From Flavobacterium paronense (GTDB lineage: Bacteria; Bacteroidota; Bacteroidia; Flavobacteriales; Flavobacteriaceae), in contig NZ_JAUFQN010000019.1 in NCBI RefSeq assembly GCF_030409795.1, forward strand, positions 2,542,001 to 2,606,000: a stretch of 64,000 bases of DNA, written 5' to 3'. The translations under genes and the position numbers were made by a program. The notes beneath the pieces were generated by a model. It saw nothing but the letters and a program-made list of their open reading frames with translations, was not told where the DNA came from and made no database searches. This document shows positions 45,103 through 52,384 of the stretch, piece after piece (within the stretch, counting starts at the first letter, position 1; every line of letters starts with the position of its first letter).

Positions 45103-45867
45103 TTAGTTTTTAACATTGAGTTCAAGACCTTTATAATTTATTGGATTTCCTGAGACATCATAAAATTCATACTTATATTTGAGTACGCCTTCAATTTCTT
45201 CAATGTTTATTTTCATCTGATAAAATCCTTGATTCCATTCAACAACAACATTATAAGTATAATCTCCAACACCAAAGCTACCCGGTAAATTACTGGTGTA
45301 AATTAACTTTTTCGATTTAAGATTAAGCGTTTGCAATTCGATATTTTCATACGTTCCAATCTCATCACCATCAACAGATTGTCCCATGTAATCATATTTC
45401 CCGTTAGATTTGCTTTTTTTACTTCTCTCTTTTGGATCGTTATAGATATCTTTTATGGAAAAGATTACGTCTTTCAGCGAGTTTTTGCCGGCATTCAACA
45501 AATAAAATCGCAACTGATGATGATACATTAATTTGTGAACTCGCTTTCCATTTCCACTAGTGGTATTCCCTTCATTCAAATCATTATCAACTATTTCTAT
45601 AATTGGCAAATTTTGCCCAAAAGGTTGATTAAATGAATTAGATTCCAGCGTTTTAGTTTTCTGTTCTGCTGCTTCTACAACTTTATCTTTCTCAACAATT
45701 TCAGCATGCAGCACTTCAATTTGTTTAATAGCCTCGTCTAATTCTTTCTGTTTTTGTGCAGCAATAGATGTACTTGTGTTCTTATAAAGTAAGTATACGG
45801 AAAACGCTAGTAAAATAAAACCGATAAATGCTACAACCGCGGTTATCATAAGCTTTCTGCCTTTCAT
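45103..45867 (-). CDS. Membrane-anchored coiled-coil protein, hypothetical
   Basis: A 254-residue protein that was not recognised. It has one N-terminal membrane helix (about residues 7-29, ITAVVAFIGFILLAFSVYLLY) and then a coiled coil (about 35-75, rich in E, K and A). A C-terminal beta-rich domain contains HHQLRFYLLNAGKNSLKDV and YNVVVEWNQGFYQMKI. The layout suggests a protein held in the inner membrane with its domain in the periplasm. It is monocistronic, with tRNA-Leu behind it. Confidence 0.75.
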   Translation of the reverse strand: MKGRKLMITAVVAFIGFILLAFSVYLLYKNTSTSIAAQKQKELDEAIKQIEVLHAEIVEKDKVVEAAEQKTKTLESNSFNQPFGQNLPIIEIVDNDLNEGNTTSGNGKRVHKLMYHHQLRFYLLNAGKNSLKDVIFSIKDIYNDPKERSKKSKSNGKYDYMGQSVDGDEIGTYENIELQTLNLKSKKLIYTSNLPGSFGVGDYTYNVVVEWNQGFYQMKINIEEIEGVLKYKYEFYDVSGNPINYKGLELNVKN

Positions 45868-45983
45868 TAGGATTATAAATTTAAATCAAATGATTTTTAT
45901 GTTGTAAAAATAAATCAATTTACAAACATTAAAACACTCCAAAACAATAAAGTGTAAACATATTATTAACCAATTAGTAAAAC

Positions 45984-46010
45984 AAAAAAGCCTCAACATT
46001 TGTTGAAGCT
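45984..46010 (-). terminator. Terminator of tRNA-Leu
   Basis: On the minus strand GCTTCAACA and TGTTGAGGC pair (one G-U) and are followed by TTTTTT, just after the tRNA 3' end. Confidence 0.85.
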
Positions 46011-46014
46011 TCTG

Positions 46015-46096
46015 TGCGGGTAATAGGACTCGAACCTACACGCCTTGCGGCACCAGATCCTAAGTCTGGCATGTCTACCAATTTCACCATACCCGC
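46015..46096 (-). tRNA. tRNA-Leu (TAG)
   Basis: An 82-nt class II tRNA on the minus strand. The acceptor arms GCGGGTA and TACCCGC pair fully. The anticodon loop CTTAGGA carries TAG between CCAGA and TCTGG. A long variable arm (GTGCCGCAAGGCGT region) and the T arm GTAGGTTCGAGTCCTAT follow. The discriminator is A. CCA is not encoded. Confidence 0.96.
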
Positions 46097-46110
46097 TAAA
46101 ATTGTGAGTG

Positions 46111-46118
46111 CAAATATA
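46111..46118 (-). promoter_or_regulatory. -7 promoter element of tRNA-Leu
   Basis: TATATTTG on the minus strand, 14 bases before the tRNA 5' end, the same box and nearly the same spacing as at tRNA-Phe and tRNA-Asp. A -33 TTTG is not evident. Confidence 0.65.
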
Positions 46119-46175
46119 AATATAATTATGGATTATAAATTATGAATTATGAATTTTTTTAAAAGTCTTTTTTAG

Positions 46176-46183
46176 TAAATTTG
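46176..46183 (+). promoter_or_regulatory. -7 promoter element of the M20 dipeptidase gene
   Basis: TAAATTTG fits TAnnTTTG, 25 bases before the start codon. No clear -33 partner. Confidence 0.45.
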
Positions 46184-46208
46184 AATCAATTAATTACTAA
46201 CAACTACA

Positions 46209-47597
46209 ATGGACAATATAAAAAATTACGTTAAGCAAAACAAAGAACGTTTTATCAATGAATTAATCGAATTATTAAAAATTCCTTCTGTAAGTGCCGA
46301 TAGTGCTTATGCTCACGATGTAATTGCTACTGCCGATGCGGTAAAAGTTTCGCTTGAAAAAGCAGGTTGCCAACATGTAGAAATTTGCGAAACTCCAGGA
46401 TATCCAATCGTTTTTGGTGAACATATAATCGACAAAAACCTACCAACCGTTTTGGTTTACGGACATTATGATGTGCAGCCACCAGACCCAATGGAACTAT
46501 GGACTTCACCACCTTTTGAACCCGTAATTAAAGTTACAGAAATCCATCCCGAAGGCGCTATTTTTGCCCGCGGTTCTTGTGATGATAAAGGGCAAATGTA
46601 TATGCATGTGAAAGCATTTGAATATATGATTGCCAACAATTGTCTTCCATGCAATGTAAAATTCATGATTGAAGGTGAAGAAGAAGTTGGGTCAAAAAGC
46701 TTAAGCTGGTTTGTAGAAAGAAATCAGGAAAAATTAAGCTGTGACGTGATTTTAATTTCGGATACCGGAATGATTTCTAACCAACAACCAAGCATTACAA
46801 CCGGTTTACGTGGTTTGAGTTATGTTGAAGTTGAAGTTACCGGACCAAATCGCGATTTACATTCCGGATTATATGGCGGAGCTGTAGCTAATCCTATAAA
46901 TGTATTGACCAAAATGATTGCTTCACTTCATGACGAAAACAATCACATTACAATTCCGGGATTTTATGATAAAGTAGAAGAACTGACTGCAGCCGAAAGA
47001 GCCGAAATGGCAAAAGCACCGTTCAGTTTAGAGAATTATAAAAAGGCATTAGATATAGAAGATGTTTACGGAGAAACAGGTTATGTAACCAACGAAAGAA
47101 ACTCCATTCGACCAACGTTAGACGTTAACGGAATTTGGGGCGGATACACTGGCGAAGGAGCAAAAACCGTAATTGCAAGCAAAGCGTATGCAAAAATCTC
47201 AATGCGTTTGGTGCCAAATCAGGATTGGGAAGAAGTAACCGAATTGTTTTCTAAACATTTTACAAGCATAGCACCAAAATCGGTGAAAGTAAAAGTTACG
47301 CCACATCATGGTGGACAAGGTTATGTAACACCTATTGATAGCATCGGATACAAAGCAGCTAACAAAGCGTATACTGAAACATTTGGAGTTCCTGCAATTC
47401 CTGTTCGTTCGGGTGGAAGTATTCCGATTGTAGCGTTGTTTGAAAAAGAATTGAAATCAAAAACCATCTTAATGGGATTTGGATTAGACTCAGATGCAAT
47501 CCACTCGCCAAACGAACATTTTGGAATATTTAATTATTTGAAAGGTATTGAAACGATTCCGTTGTTTTATAAATATTTTGTGGAGTTGAGTAACTAA
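46209..47597 (+). CDS. M20-family dipeptidase
   Basis: A cytoplasmic zinc dipeptidase of 462 residues. Metal and catalytic motifs in order are VYGHYDVQPPD (His and catalytic Asp), RGSCDDKGQMYMH (bridging Asp), EGEEEVGS (catalytic Glu and metal Glu) and SDTGM. A dimerisation domain contains RDLHSGLYGG, and the last metal His is in DAIHSPNEHFG. The domain pattern matches the carnosinase/Dug1-like group rather than ArgE. Single gene with its own promoter box. Confidence 0.94.
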   Translation: MDNIKNYVKQNKERFINELIELLKIPSVSADSAYAHDVIATADAVKVSLEKAGCQHVEICETPGYPIVFGEHIIDKNLPTVLVYGHYDVQPPDPMELWTSPPFEPVIKVTEIHPEGAIFARGSCDDKGQMYMHVKAFEYMIANNCLPCNVKFMIEGEEEVGSKSLSWFVERNQEKLSCDVILISDTGMISNQQPSITTGLRGLSYVEVEVTGPNRDLHSGLYGGAVANPINVLTKMIASLHDENNHITIPGFYDKVEELTAAERAEMAKAPFSLENYKKALDIEDVYGETGYVTNERNSIRPTLDVNGIWGGYTGEGAKTVIASKAYAKISMRLVPNQDWEEVTELFSKHFTSIAPKSVKVKVTPHHGGQGYVTPIDSIGYKAANKAYTETFGVPAIPVRSGGSIPIVALFEKELKSKTILMGFGLDSDAIHSPNEHFGIFNYLKGIETIPLFYKYFVELSN

Positions 47598-47629
47598 ATT
47601 ATCCTGAACAAACTGCATTATTTAGTACT

Positions 47630-47713
47630 GTTTCAATTGATGCGTATGAATTGATTGATTCATGCGTATGATTTGATTGATTCATACGTATCAATTGAAT
47701 GATTCATACGGAC
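47630..47713. repeat. 21-bp tandem repeat block (three full units plus a partial one)
   Basis: Units of TTGATTGATTCATGCGTATGA type run at 47651-47671, 47672-47692 and 47693-47713, with a partial unit before them. Each contains a CATACG or CGTATG half-site, giving several overlapping inverted repeats such as GCGTATGAAT...ATTCATGCGT. The unit length equals two helical turns. Confidence 0.75.
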
Positions 47714-47784
47714 AAATCTTTTCAATGTTGCTTATGAACTATTTTGTTTGTAAATTATGTTATTTGCTGTATGCTAAAAAAAGT

Positions 47785-47812
47785 AAAACCCGCTCTAAAC
47801 AAGCGGTTTTTT
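47785..47812 (+). terminator. Terminator-like hairpin after the dipeptidase and repeat block
   Basis: AAAACCCGCT and AGCGGTTTT pair with one bulged C, then a T run. It probably ends transcription from the dipeptidase through the repeats. Confidence 0.7.
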
Positions 47813-47855
47813 TATTAAATATCAGCACCTTACAATAAACTTCAACTTTTGGCGT

Positions 47856-47863
47856 TATATTTG
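47856..47863 (+). promoter_or_regulatory. -7 promoter element of the DUF4407 gene
   Basis: TATATTTG, 30 bases before the chosen ATG at 47894. It also argues against the upstream in-frame ATG at 47849, which would precede the promoter. Confidence 0.55.
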
Positions 47864-47893
47864 TATAATCATCATCAATCAAAATTAATCATC

Positions 47894-48994
47894 ATGTTAA
47901 AACGTTTTTTCCTCCTATGTTCAGGTGCCGATAGTGACATCGTGAACTCCTGCTCCAACGGCGAGCAAAACAAATATGCCGGTATTGGTGCTACCGTTTT
48001 CTTTACAGCAGTTATGGCATTTATTGCCGGTAGTTATGCACTCTACACTGTTTTTGACAATCCCTATTTAGCCATTGGTTTTGGTTTAGTCTGGGGATTT
48101 CTAATTTTCAATCTTGACCGGTTTATTGTTTCTACCATAAAGAAAAGAGATAATTTTCTGGATGAATTCATTCAGGCTTCACCGCGAATTGTATTGGCGA
48201 TTATTATTGCTATTGTGATTTCAAAACCTTTAGAAATCAAAATTTTCGAAAAGGAAATCAGCACTGTTATATTAAAACAGAAAAACGAAATGGCGATTGC
48301 CAATAAAAATCAGGTTGCCAATTATTTTAAGACTGATGTCGATAAAAACAAGGCCGAAATGGATAGTTTAAAATCGGGCATTACCAAAAAAGAAAAAGAA
48401 GTTGCCAATTTGTATCAATCTTATATTACAGAAGCAGAAGGTTCAGCAGGAACGAAGAAAATGGGGAAAGGCCCAATCTATAAAGAGAAACGTTCTGCTT
48501 TTGATTTGGCTTCAAAACAGTTGGATTCCTTGAAAATAAACAACACTAAAATCATTGTCGATAAGGAAGCCAGAGCGAAAACACTGCAAACCGATTTAGA
48601 TAAAAAAGTCACCGAAACGCAACCTATAATTGATGGCTTTGATGGTTTAATGGCACGAATCAATGCTTTAGGAAAATTGCCTTCGATTCCTTCGCTGTTC
48701 ATTATGCTGTTATTTTTTGCTATTGAAACATCGCCAATCATTGCTAAATTATTATCGCCAAAAGGAGAATACGATTTCAAGCAGGAAGATTTAGAAATGG
48801 GAATCAAAAATGTGATTTCGCAAAACCGTTATCAAAGCGAATTGCAAAAGAAAACCGATGCTGAAATTTATGATAAAGTCTACGCCGATATTCGCGATGA
48901 CAAGGAATTATACAACTACAAAAAGAAAGGCGCCACCGAATTACTAAAACTTCAGGCTGATGGTTTTGTAGAAAAGCAGAAGAAATCTATGTAA
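47894..48994 (+). CDS. DUF4407 domain-containing membrane protein
   Basis: A 366-residue protein. The start MLKRFFLLCSGADSDIV is the family's usual N-terminus. Two membrane helices follow (about residues 38-60 and 62-75), then a third near 100-120 (IVLAIIIAIVIS). A long coiled coil spans about 135-250 (KAEMDSLKSGITKKEKEV). A further hydrophobic segment near 262-280 carries LFIMLLFFAIETSPIIAKLLSP. The function of the family is unknown. A longer in-frame form from 47849 is rejected because it begins upstream of the promoter box. Confidence 0.85.
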   Translation: MLKRFFLLCSGADSDIVNSCSNGEQNKYAGIGATVFFTAVMAFIAGSYALYTVFDNPYLAIGFGLVWGFLIFNLDRFIVSTIKKRDNFLDEFIQASPRIVLAIIIAIVISKPLEIKIFEKEISTVILKQKNEMAIANKNQVANYFKTDVDKNKAEMDSLKSGITKKEKEVANLYQSYITEAEGSAGTKKMGKGPIYKEKRSAFDLASKQLDSLKINNTKIIVDKEARAKTLQTDLDKKVTETQPIIDGFDGLMARINALGKLPSIPSLFIMLLFFAIETSPIIAKLLSPKGEYDFKQEDLEMGIKNVISQNRYQSELQKKTDAEIYDKVYADIRDDKELYNYKKKGATELLKLQADGFVEKQKKSM

Positions 48995-48995
48995 A

Positions 48996-49125
48996 TTTAA
49001 CCGCAAATTACGCAAAGTTTTTTTGCAAGGTTCGCAAAGTTTTAAAAAATAAAGCCCAATATGTATAAAGTATTGGGCTTTTCCTTGCGGTCTTAGCGGA
49101 TATCATTGCGCGCTTTGCGGTTAAA
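48996..49125. repeat. CGCAAAG-type element, copy d (ACCGCAAA subfamily)
   Basis: The ends TTTAACCGCAAA (48996-49007) and TTTGCGGTTAAA (49114-49125) are perfect 12-bp inverted repeats, 130 bases overall. Within lie repeated CGCAAAG and GCAAGG words on the left and TTGCGG, TTAGCGG and TTGCGCG words on the right. The element begins one base after the DUF4407 stop codon and carries a terminator hairpin in its centre. No gene lies inside. Confidence 0.85.
49051..49081. terminator. Bidirectional terminator inside repeat copy d
   Basis: AAAGCCCAATA and TATTGGGCTTT pair over 11 bp with a 9-base loop, between the converging DUF4407 and MmcQ-type genes. Confidence 0.88.
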
Positions 49126-49151
49126 AAAAACTTATACAATTTCCTAAAAAA

Positions 49152-49517
49152 TCAATTTTCAAGAATTTCGTTTTGAAGTTTTTTAGTCAAACTTTTAAAT
49201 ACCAAATCATAGGATTGATTGATAAGTTCACACATCATTTTATCGGAAACATCACTGTTAAAATCAACGGTTATCCAATGTATTTTACTCATGTGATAAC
49301 CTGGATTTATGGCTTCGTATTGTGCGCTAAGTTCAGCATTATTTTCTGGTTCGCCTTTTAGGTTCAAAGCCGGTGTTCCTTTTTCCCATTCTTTTAATGA
49401 CGTCAGGCAAAACATTTTTCCTCCCACTTTAAATACCAATGTATCTTCATCAAACGGGAAGTGTTCCGTTACTGCTTTTTTAGATAAGCAGAATTCGTAA
49501 AGTTGTTGGATGTTCAT
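49152..49517 (-). CDS. MmcQ/YjbR-family protein
   Basis: A 121-residue protein with the CyaY-like MmcQ/YjbR fold. Family signs are the N-terminal LYEFCLSKKAVTEHFPFDED, the central VFKVGGKMFCLTSL, LNLKGEPENNAELSAQY, and the C-terminal YHMSKIHWITVDF. These are often called DNA-binding proteins, but a firm function is lacking. It is the last gene of the ruvC operon, 4 bases after the GNAT gene. Confidence 0.9.
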   Translation of the reverse strand: MNIQQLYEFCLSKKAVTEHFPFDEDTLVFKVGGKMFCLTSLKEWEKGTPALNLKGEPENNAELSAQYEAINPGYHMSKIHWITVDFNSDVSDKMMCELINQSYDLVFKSLTKKLQNEILEN

Positions 49518-49521
49518 ACTC

Positions 49522-49923
49522 TTATTTTATTACTTTCTCCATCATTTTCTCGGGATGGGCCAATGGTTTGAATCCAAATTTCTCATATAAAAAATGGGCG
49601 TCTGAAGTTGCTAATCGCCAGATTTTAACTTGATTTAATTGTGGTTCTGTCATCATCGCATCAATCAAAATGGAAGAATAGCCTTTTCCGCGATGTTTTT
49701 CATCAATAAACACATCCATTAAATACGCAAAAACCACATAATCAGTAACTACTCTGGCAAAACCAACTTGCTCATCATTCAAATAAATTCCGAAGCAAAA
49801 CGAAGCATCAATTGTTGTTTGGACCTCATCAATTGTTCGTCCGGCTGCCCAATAAATATCCTTCAAAAAGTTTTGAATGAATGGAACATCGAGTTTGCTT
49901 TTATCTGTGGAAACGGCAATCAT
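49522..49923 (-). CDS. GNAT-family N-acetyltransferase
   Basis: A 133-residue acetyltransferase of the single-domain GNAT type. The acetyl-CoA binding segment is DVFIDEKHRGKGYSSILIDAM with the Q/RxxGxG/A-type loop RGKGYS, preceded by VGFARVVTDYVVFAYL. The C-terminal LATSDAHFLYEKFGFKPL is typical. The acceptor is unknown. Its ATG overlaps the stop of the cyclase gene by 4 bases. Confidence 0.92.
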   Translation of the reverse strand: MIAVSTDKSKLDVPFIQNFLKDIYWAAGRTIDEVQTTIDASFCFGIYLNDEQVGFARVVTDYVVFAYLMDVFIDEKHRGKGYSSILIDAMMTEPQLNQVKIWRLATSDAHFLYEKFGFKPLAHPEKMMEKVIK

Positions 49924-50672
49924 ATTTTATACAAAATCGGTTTACTTGGTGATGCATCATTTTCAAAAGAAGCTATTTGTAAATTCAAAATATAACGTCC
50001 ATCTAAAATGCTATCATCTACAAAAATCATTTCGGTAATCGTGCAATCCAATCGTGCATCTGCATTGAGTTTATTGACATCTTTCACATTCCAAAAGGCT
50101 TTGTGTGCCAATAACCTTCCTTCGTCTTCTTCCCTATCTACACTTGGTAAATCAATCAGCAAATGTTTGATACCGCTTTTGCGAATAAAAGTAGCTGCTT
50201 CTTCTAGTAAATAAGGTGGATTAGTTTTGGAATAGTTTTTATGTTTTTTACTTTCTAAATTGGGTAATGTTCTGATGACAATAGCTTCGGGAGTTTTATC
50301 ATTTAATGCTCCTTCGATTTGTTTCTTGGTAATTGCTAAATCACTCCCAATAGTTTCCGGTTCAATTGAAATCAATTCGGCTGTAAAGAAAAACTGTTTC
50401 AGACATTGATTGATACTGTAGAATTCGCGTGTAATGTGTCCGAGACATTCGGTGTGCGTCCCGTGTCCGTGTGGATTGAAGAAAATGTTGTTAAAATTAG
50501 TAGAACTTCCTTCCGAAACTTTTCCAATCCAATCACCAAAACGAACGGGTTCAATAACTGGTTTTTCAATATACCAAGCAATCGGATTTGCATCTGTATT
50601 GGTCAACGGAATAGATATATCAATAGGTTTTGATAAGTCGATTTCGAAGGTGTTGTTGATTAGTGCTTTCAT
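49920..50672 (-). CDS. Cyclase/kynurenine-formamidase-like metal hydrolase
   Basis: A 250-residue member of the cyclase (KynB-like) fold. The metal-binding motif reads FNPHGHGTHTECLGH (about residues 66-80), the family form HxGTHxDxxxH with Asp replaced by Glu. The later ISxxLPSVDREEDEG segment and IEGALNDKTPEAIVIRT also match. It may open an N-formyl ring or amide; no tryptophan-degradation genes are near, so the substrate is open. The start overlaps the hemW stop by one base. Confidence 0.85.
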   Translation of the reverse strand: MKALINNTFEIDLSKPIDISIPLTNTDANPIAWYIEKPVIEPVRFGDWIGKVSEGSSTNFNNIFFNPHGHGTHTECLGHITREFYSINQCLKQFFFTAELISIEPETIGSDLAITKKQIEGALNDKTPEAIVIRTLPNLESKKHKNYSKTNPPYLLEEAATFIRKSGIKHLLIDLPSVDREEDEGRLLAHKAFWNVKDVNKLNADARLDCTITEMIFVDDSILDGRYILNLQIASFENDASPSKPILYKI

Positions 50673-51805
50673 TACTCCAAATTTAGCAAAAACAAATCAC
50701 TTGCAATTCCGTCGCTCAAAAACTTACCACTTTTGGTGGTTCTCAAAATATTGTCATCAATAAAAAGCAAATGATCTTCGATATATTTAGCAGCTTGTTG
50801 GTTAAGATAATCCAAATAGTTTTTGCCAAATTCACGCTCAATTCTGTCTAAAGATATGCCCCAAATGGTTCGCAAACCCGTCATTACATATTCGTTATAA
50901 CGGTCAGTTTTGGTTAAGGTTTCGGTTTCTGAAGGCAATTGGTTTTCAGCTATTGATTTGAGATAAAGTGAGTTATTAGAAACATTCCAACTTCGGAAAA
51001 TTCCATTATAACTATGCGCTGACGGACCAATGCCGATGTATTTTTTACCTAGCCAATAACTCGAATTGTTTTTGGAGAAATAATTCTCTTTACCGAAATT
51101 GGATAGTTCGTAATGAATGAATCCGTTTTCTTCGAGCTTGTCAACCAATAAATGAAAATGATCCTGAGCCACTTCATCATCAGGCTGCGAAATGATTCCT
51201 TTTTGGATAAAAGTATGCAAAGCTGTTTTGGGCTCGACTGTTAACGCGTAACTCGAAATATGCGGCATCTTAAAGGATAACGCGGTTTCTATATTCTTAA
51301 GCCATTTCTCATTGCTCATCCCGGGAACTCCGTATATCAAATCGATGGAAATATTATCAAAATATTGCGTTGCTGTTTCAAGACATTTTTTGGCTTCCTC
51401 CGAATTGTGTGCTCGGTTCATCAGCTTCAAATCATCTTCAAAAAAAGATTGAATTCCAATGCTTATGCGGTTAATGCGGTTATGCGATAATTCGGTTATT
51501 CGGGTTTCCGTTAAATCATCCGGATTGGCTTCAACGGTAATTTCAGGATTTTCAATGACTTTATAATTTTGATAAACAGAGTCAATCAACATTCGGATAT
51601 CTGCAATCTCCAATATTGAAGGCGTTCCACCACCAAAGTAAATCGTTTCGATAACTTCATCTTTAAACTCGTCTTTACGCAATGTTATTTCATTGGCTAG
51701 AGCCAAAACCATTTCGTCTTTTTTCTTCAAGGAAGTCGAAAAATGAAAGTCGCAATAATGACAGGCTTGTTTGCAGAAAGGAATATGGATGTAGATGCCC
51801 GACAT
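50672..51805 (-). CDS. hemW: Radical SAM protein HemW (heme chaperone)
   Basis: A 377-residue radical SAM protein. The 4Fe-4S cluster motif is C11-x3-C15-x2-C18 (PFCKQACHYCDFHF); the residue two after the third Cys is not Cys, as in HemW and unlike HemN. It then has YFGGGTPSIL, the EANPDDLT segment, RISIGIQSF, and the HemW core YIGIGPSAHSYNG with the HemN C-terminal domain. HemW binds heme and transfers it to respiratory enzymes. The usual heme-ligand motif HNxxYW reads NNSSYW here (residues 246-251), so the His is replaced by Asn. It overlaps ruvC by one base. Confidence 0.92.
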   Translation of the reverse strand: MSGIYIHIPFCKQACHYCDFHFSTSLKKKDEMVLALANEITLRKDEFKDEVIETIYFGGGTPSILEIADIRMLIDSVYQNYKVIENPEITVEANPDDLTETRITELSHNRINRISIGIQSFFEDDLKLMNRAHNSEEAKKCLETATQYFDNISIDLIYGVPGMSNEKWLKNIETALSFKMPHISSYALTVEPKTALHTFIQKGIISQPDDEVAQDHFHLLVDKLEENGFIHYELSNFGKENYFSKNNSSYWLGKKYIGIGPSAHSYNGIFRSWNVSNNSLYLKSIAENQLPSETETLTKTDRYNEYVMTGLRTIWGISLDRIEREFGKNYLDYLNQQAAKYIEDHLLFIDDNILRTTKSGKFLSDGIASDLFLLNLE

Positions 51806-52359
51806 TATTTTTTTACGCGTTCCTCATTCTGTTTTACAAAAGCATCCCAACCGCTATAACTTTTTGCACCAGTTACTTTTCCGGAATTGAAAAAGTGACA
51901 AACTGCCGCAGCTAAACCATCCGTAGAATCTAGGTTTTTGGGTAATTCTTTTAAACCTAAAAGCTGTTGCAGCATTTTGGCAACTTGTTCTTTACTGGCG
52001 TTTCCGTTTCCGGTAATGGCCATTTTTATTTTCTTGGGCTCGTATTCGGTAATGGGAATTTGGCGAGACAAACCCGCTGCCATTGCCACACCTTGCGCTC
52101 TTCCGAGTTTAAGCATTGATTGCACATTCTTTCCAAAGAACGGTGCTTCAATTGCAATTTCGTCAGGATGATGCGTTTCTATAAGTTCGATAGTGCGTTC
52201 GAAAATAACTTTTAGTTTGGTGTAATGATCATCATATTTGCTCAAAATCAATTCGTTCAACTGAATGAATTCCATCTTTTTGTTTACGACTTTTATCAAC
52301 CCAAAGCCCATAATGGTAGTTCCGGGGTCAATTCCTAATATGATGCGTTCGTTTGCCAA
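51805..52359 (-). CDS. ruvC: Holliday junction resolvase RuvC
   Basis: Cuts Holliday junctions during recombination with RuvAB. The 184-residue RNase H-fold protein has all four catalytic acids: D11 (LGIDPGTT), E71 (IAIEAPFFGKN) and D144/D147 (NLDSTDGLAAAVCHF). The length is close to family size with a slightly longer C-terminal end. It heads the minus-strand run ruvC-hemW-cyclase-GNAT-mmcQ, all joined by 0-4 base gaps or overlaps, and is divergent from the LPG-synthase-like gene. Confidence 0.95.
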   Translation of the reverse strand: MANERIILGIDPGTTIMGFGLIKVVNKKMEFIQLNELILSKYDDHYTKLKVIFERTIELIETHHPDEIAIEAPFFGKNVQSMLKLGRAQGVAMAAGLSRQIPITEYEPKKIKMAITGNGNASKEQVAKMLQQLLGLKELPKNLDSTDGLAAAVCHFFNSGKVTGAKSYSGWDAFVKQNEERVKK

Positions 52360-52384
52360 CTTTAATTTTCGTTATTTTGCAACA

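Larger units (their letters stand above)
47598..47893. other. 296-base intergenic region with tandem repeats
   Basis: No gene is seen. It contains the 21-bp repeat block (47630-47713), a terminator-like hairpin (47785-47812) and the -7 box for the DUF4407 gene. Confidence 0.6.

Noticed and set aside
47630..47713. Origin iterons or CRISPR repeats
   Set aside because: Units are contiguous, without spacers; no replication initiator or cas gene lies nearby.
47849..47893. Longer start for the DUF4407 gene
   Set aside because: The ATG at 47849 precedes the -7 promoter box at 47856-47863; the family start MLKRFFLLCSGAD is at 47894.
50399..50763. Overlapping open frames on the plus strand inside the cyclase and hemW genes
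   Set aside because: They are antisense to well-supported genes and show no motif of their own.
52265..52384. Longer start for the LPG-synthase-like gene
   Set aside because: It lies antisense within ruvC and gives no membrane or family sequence.
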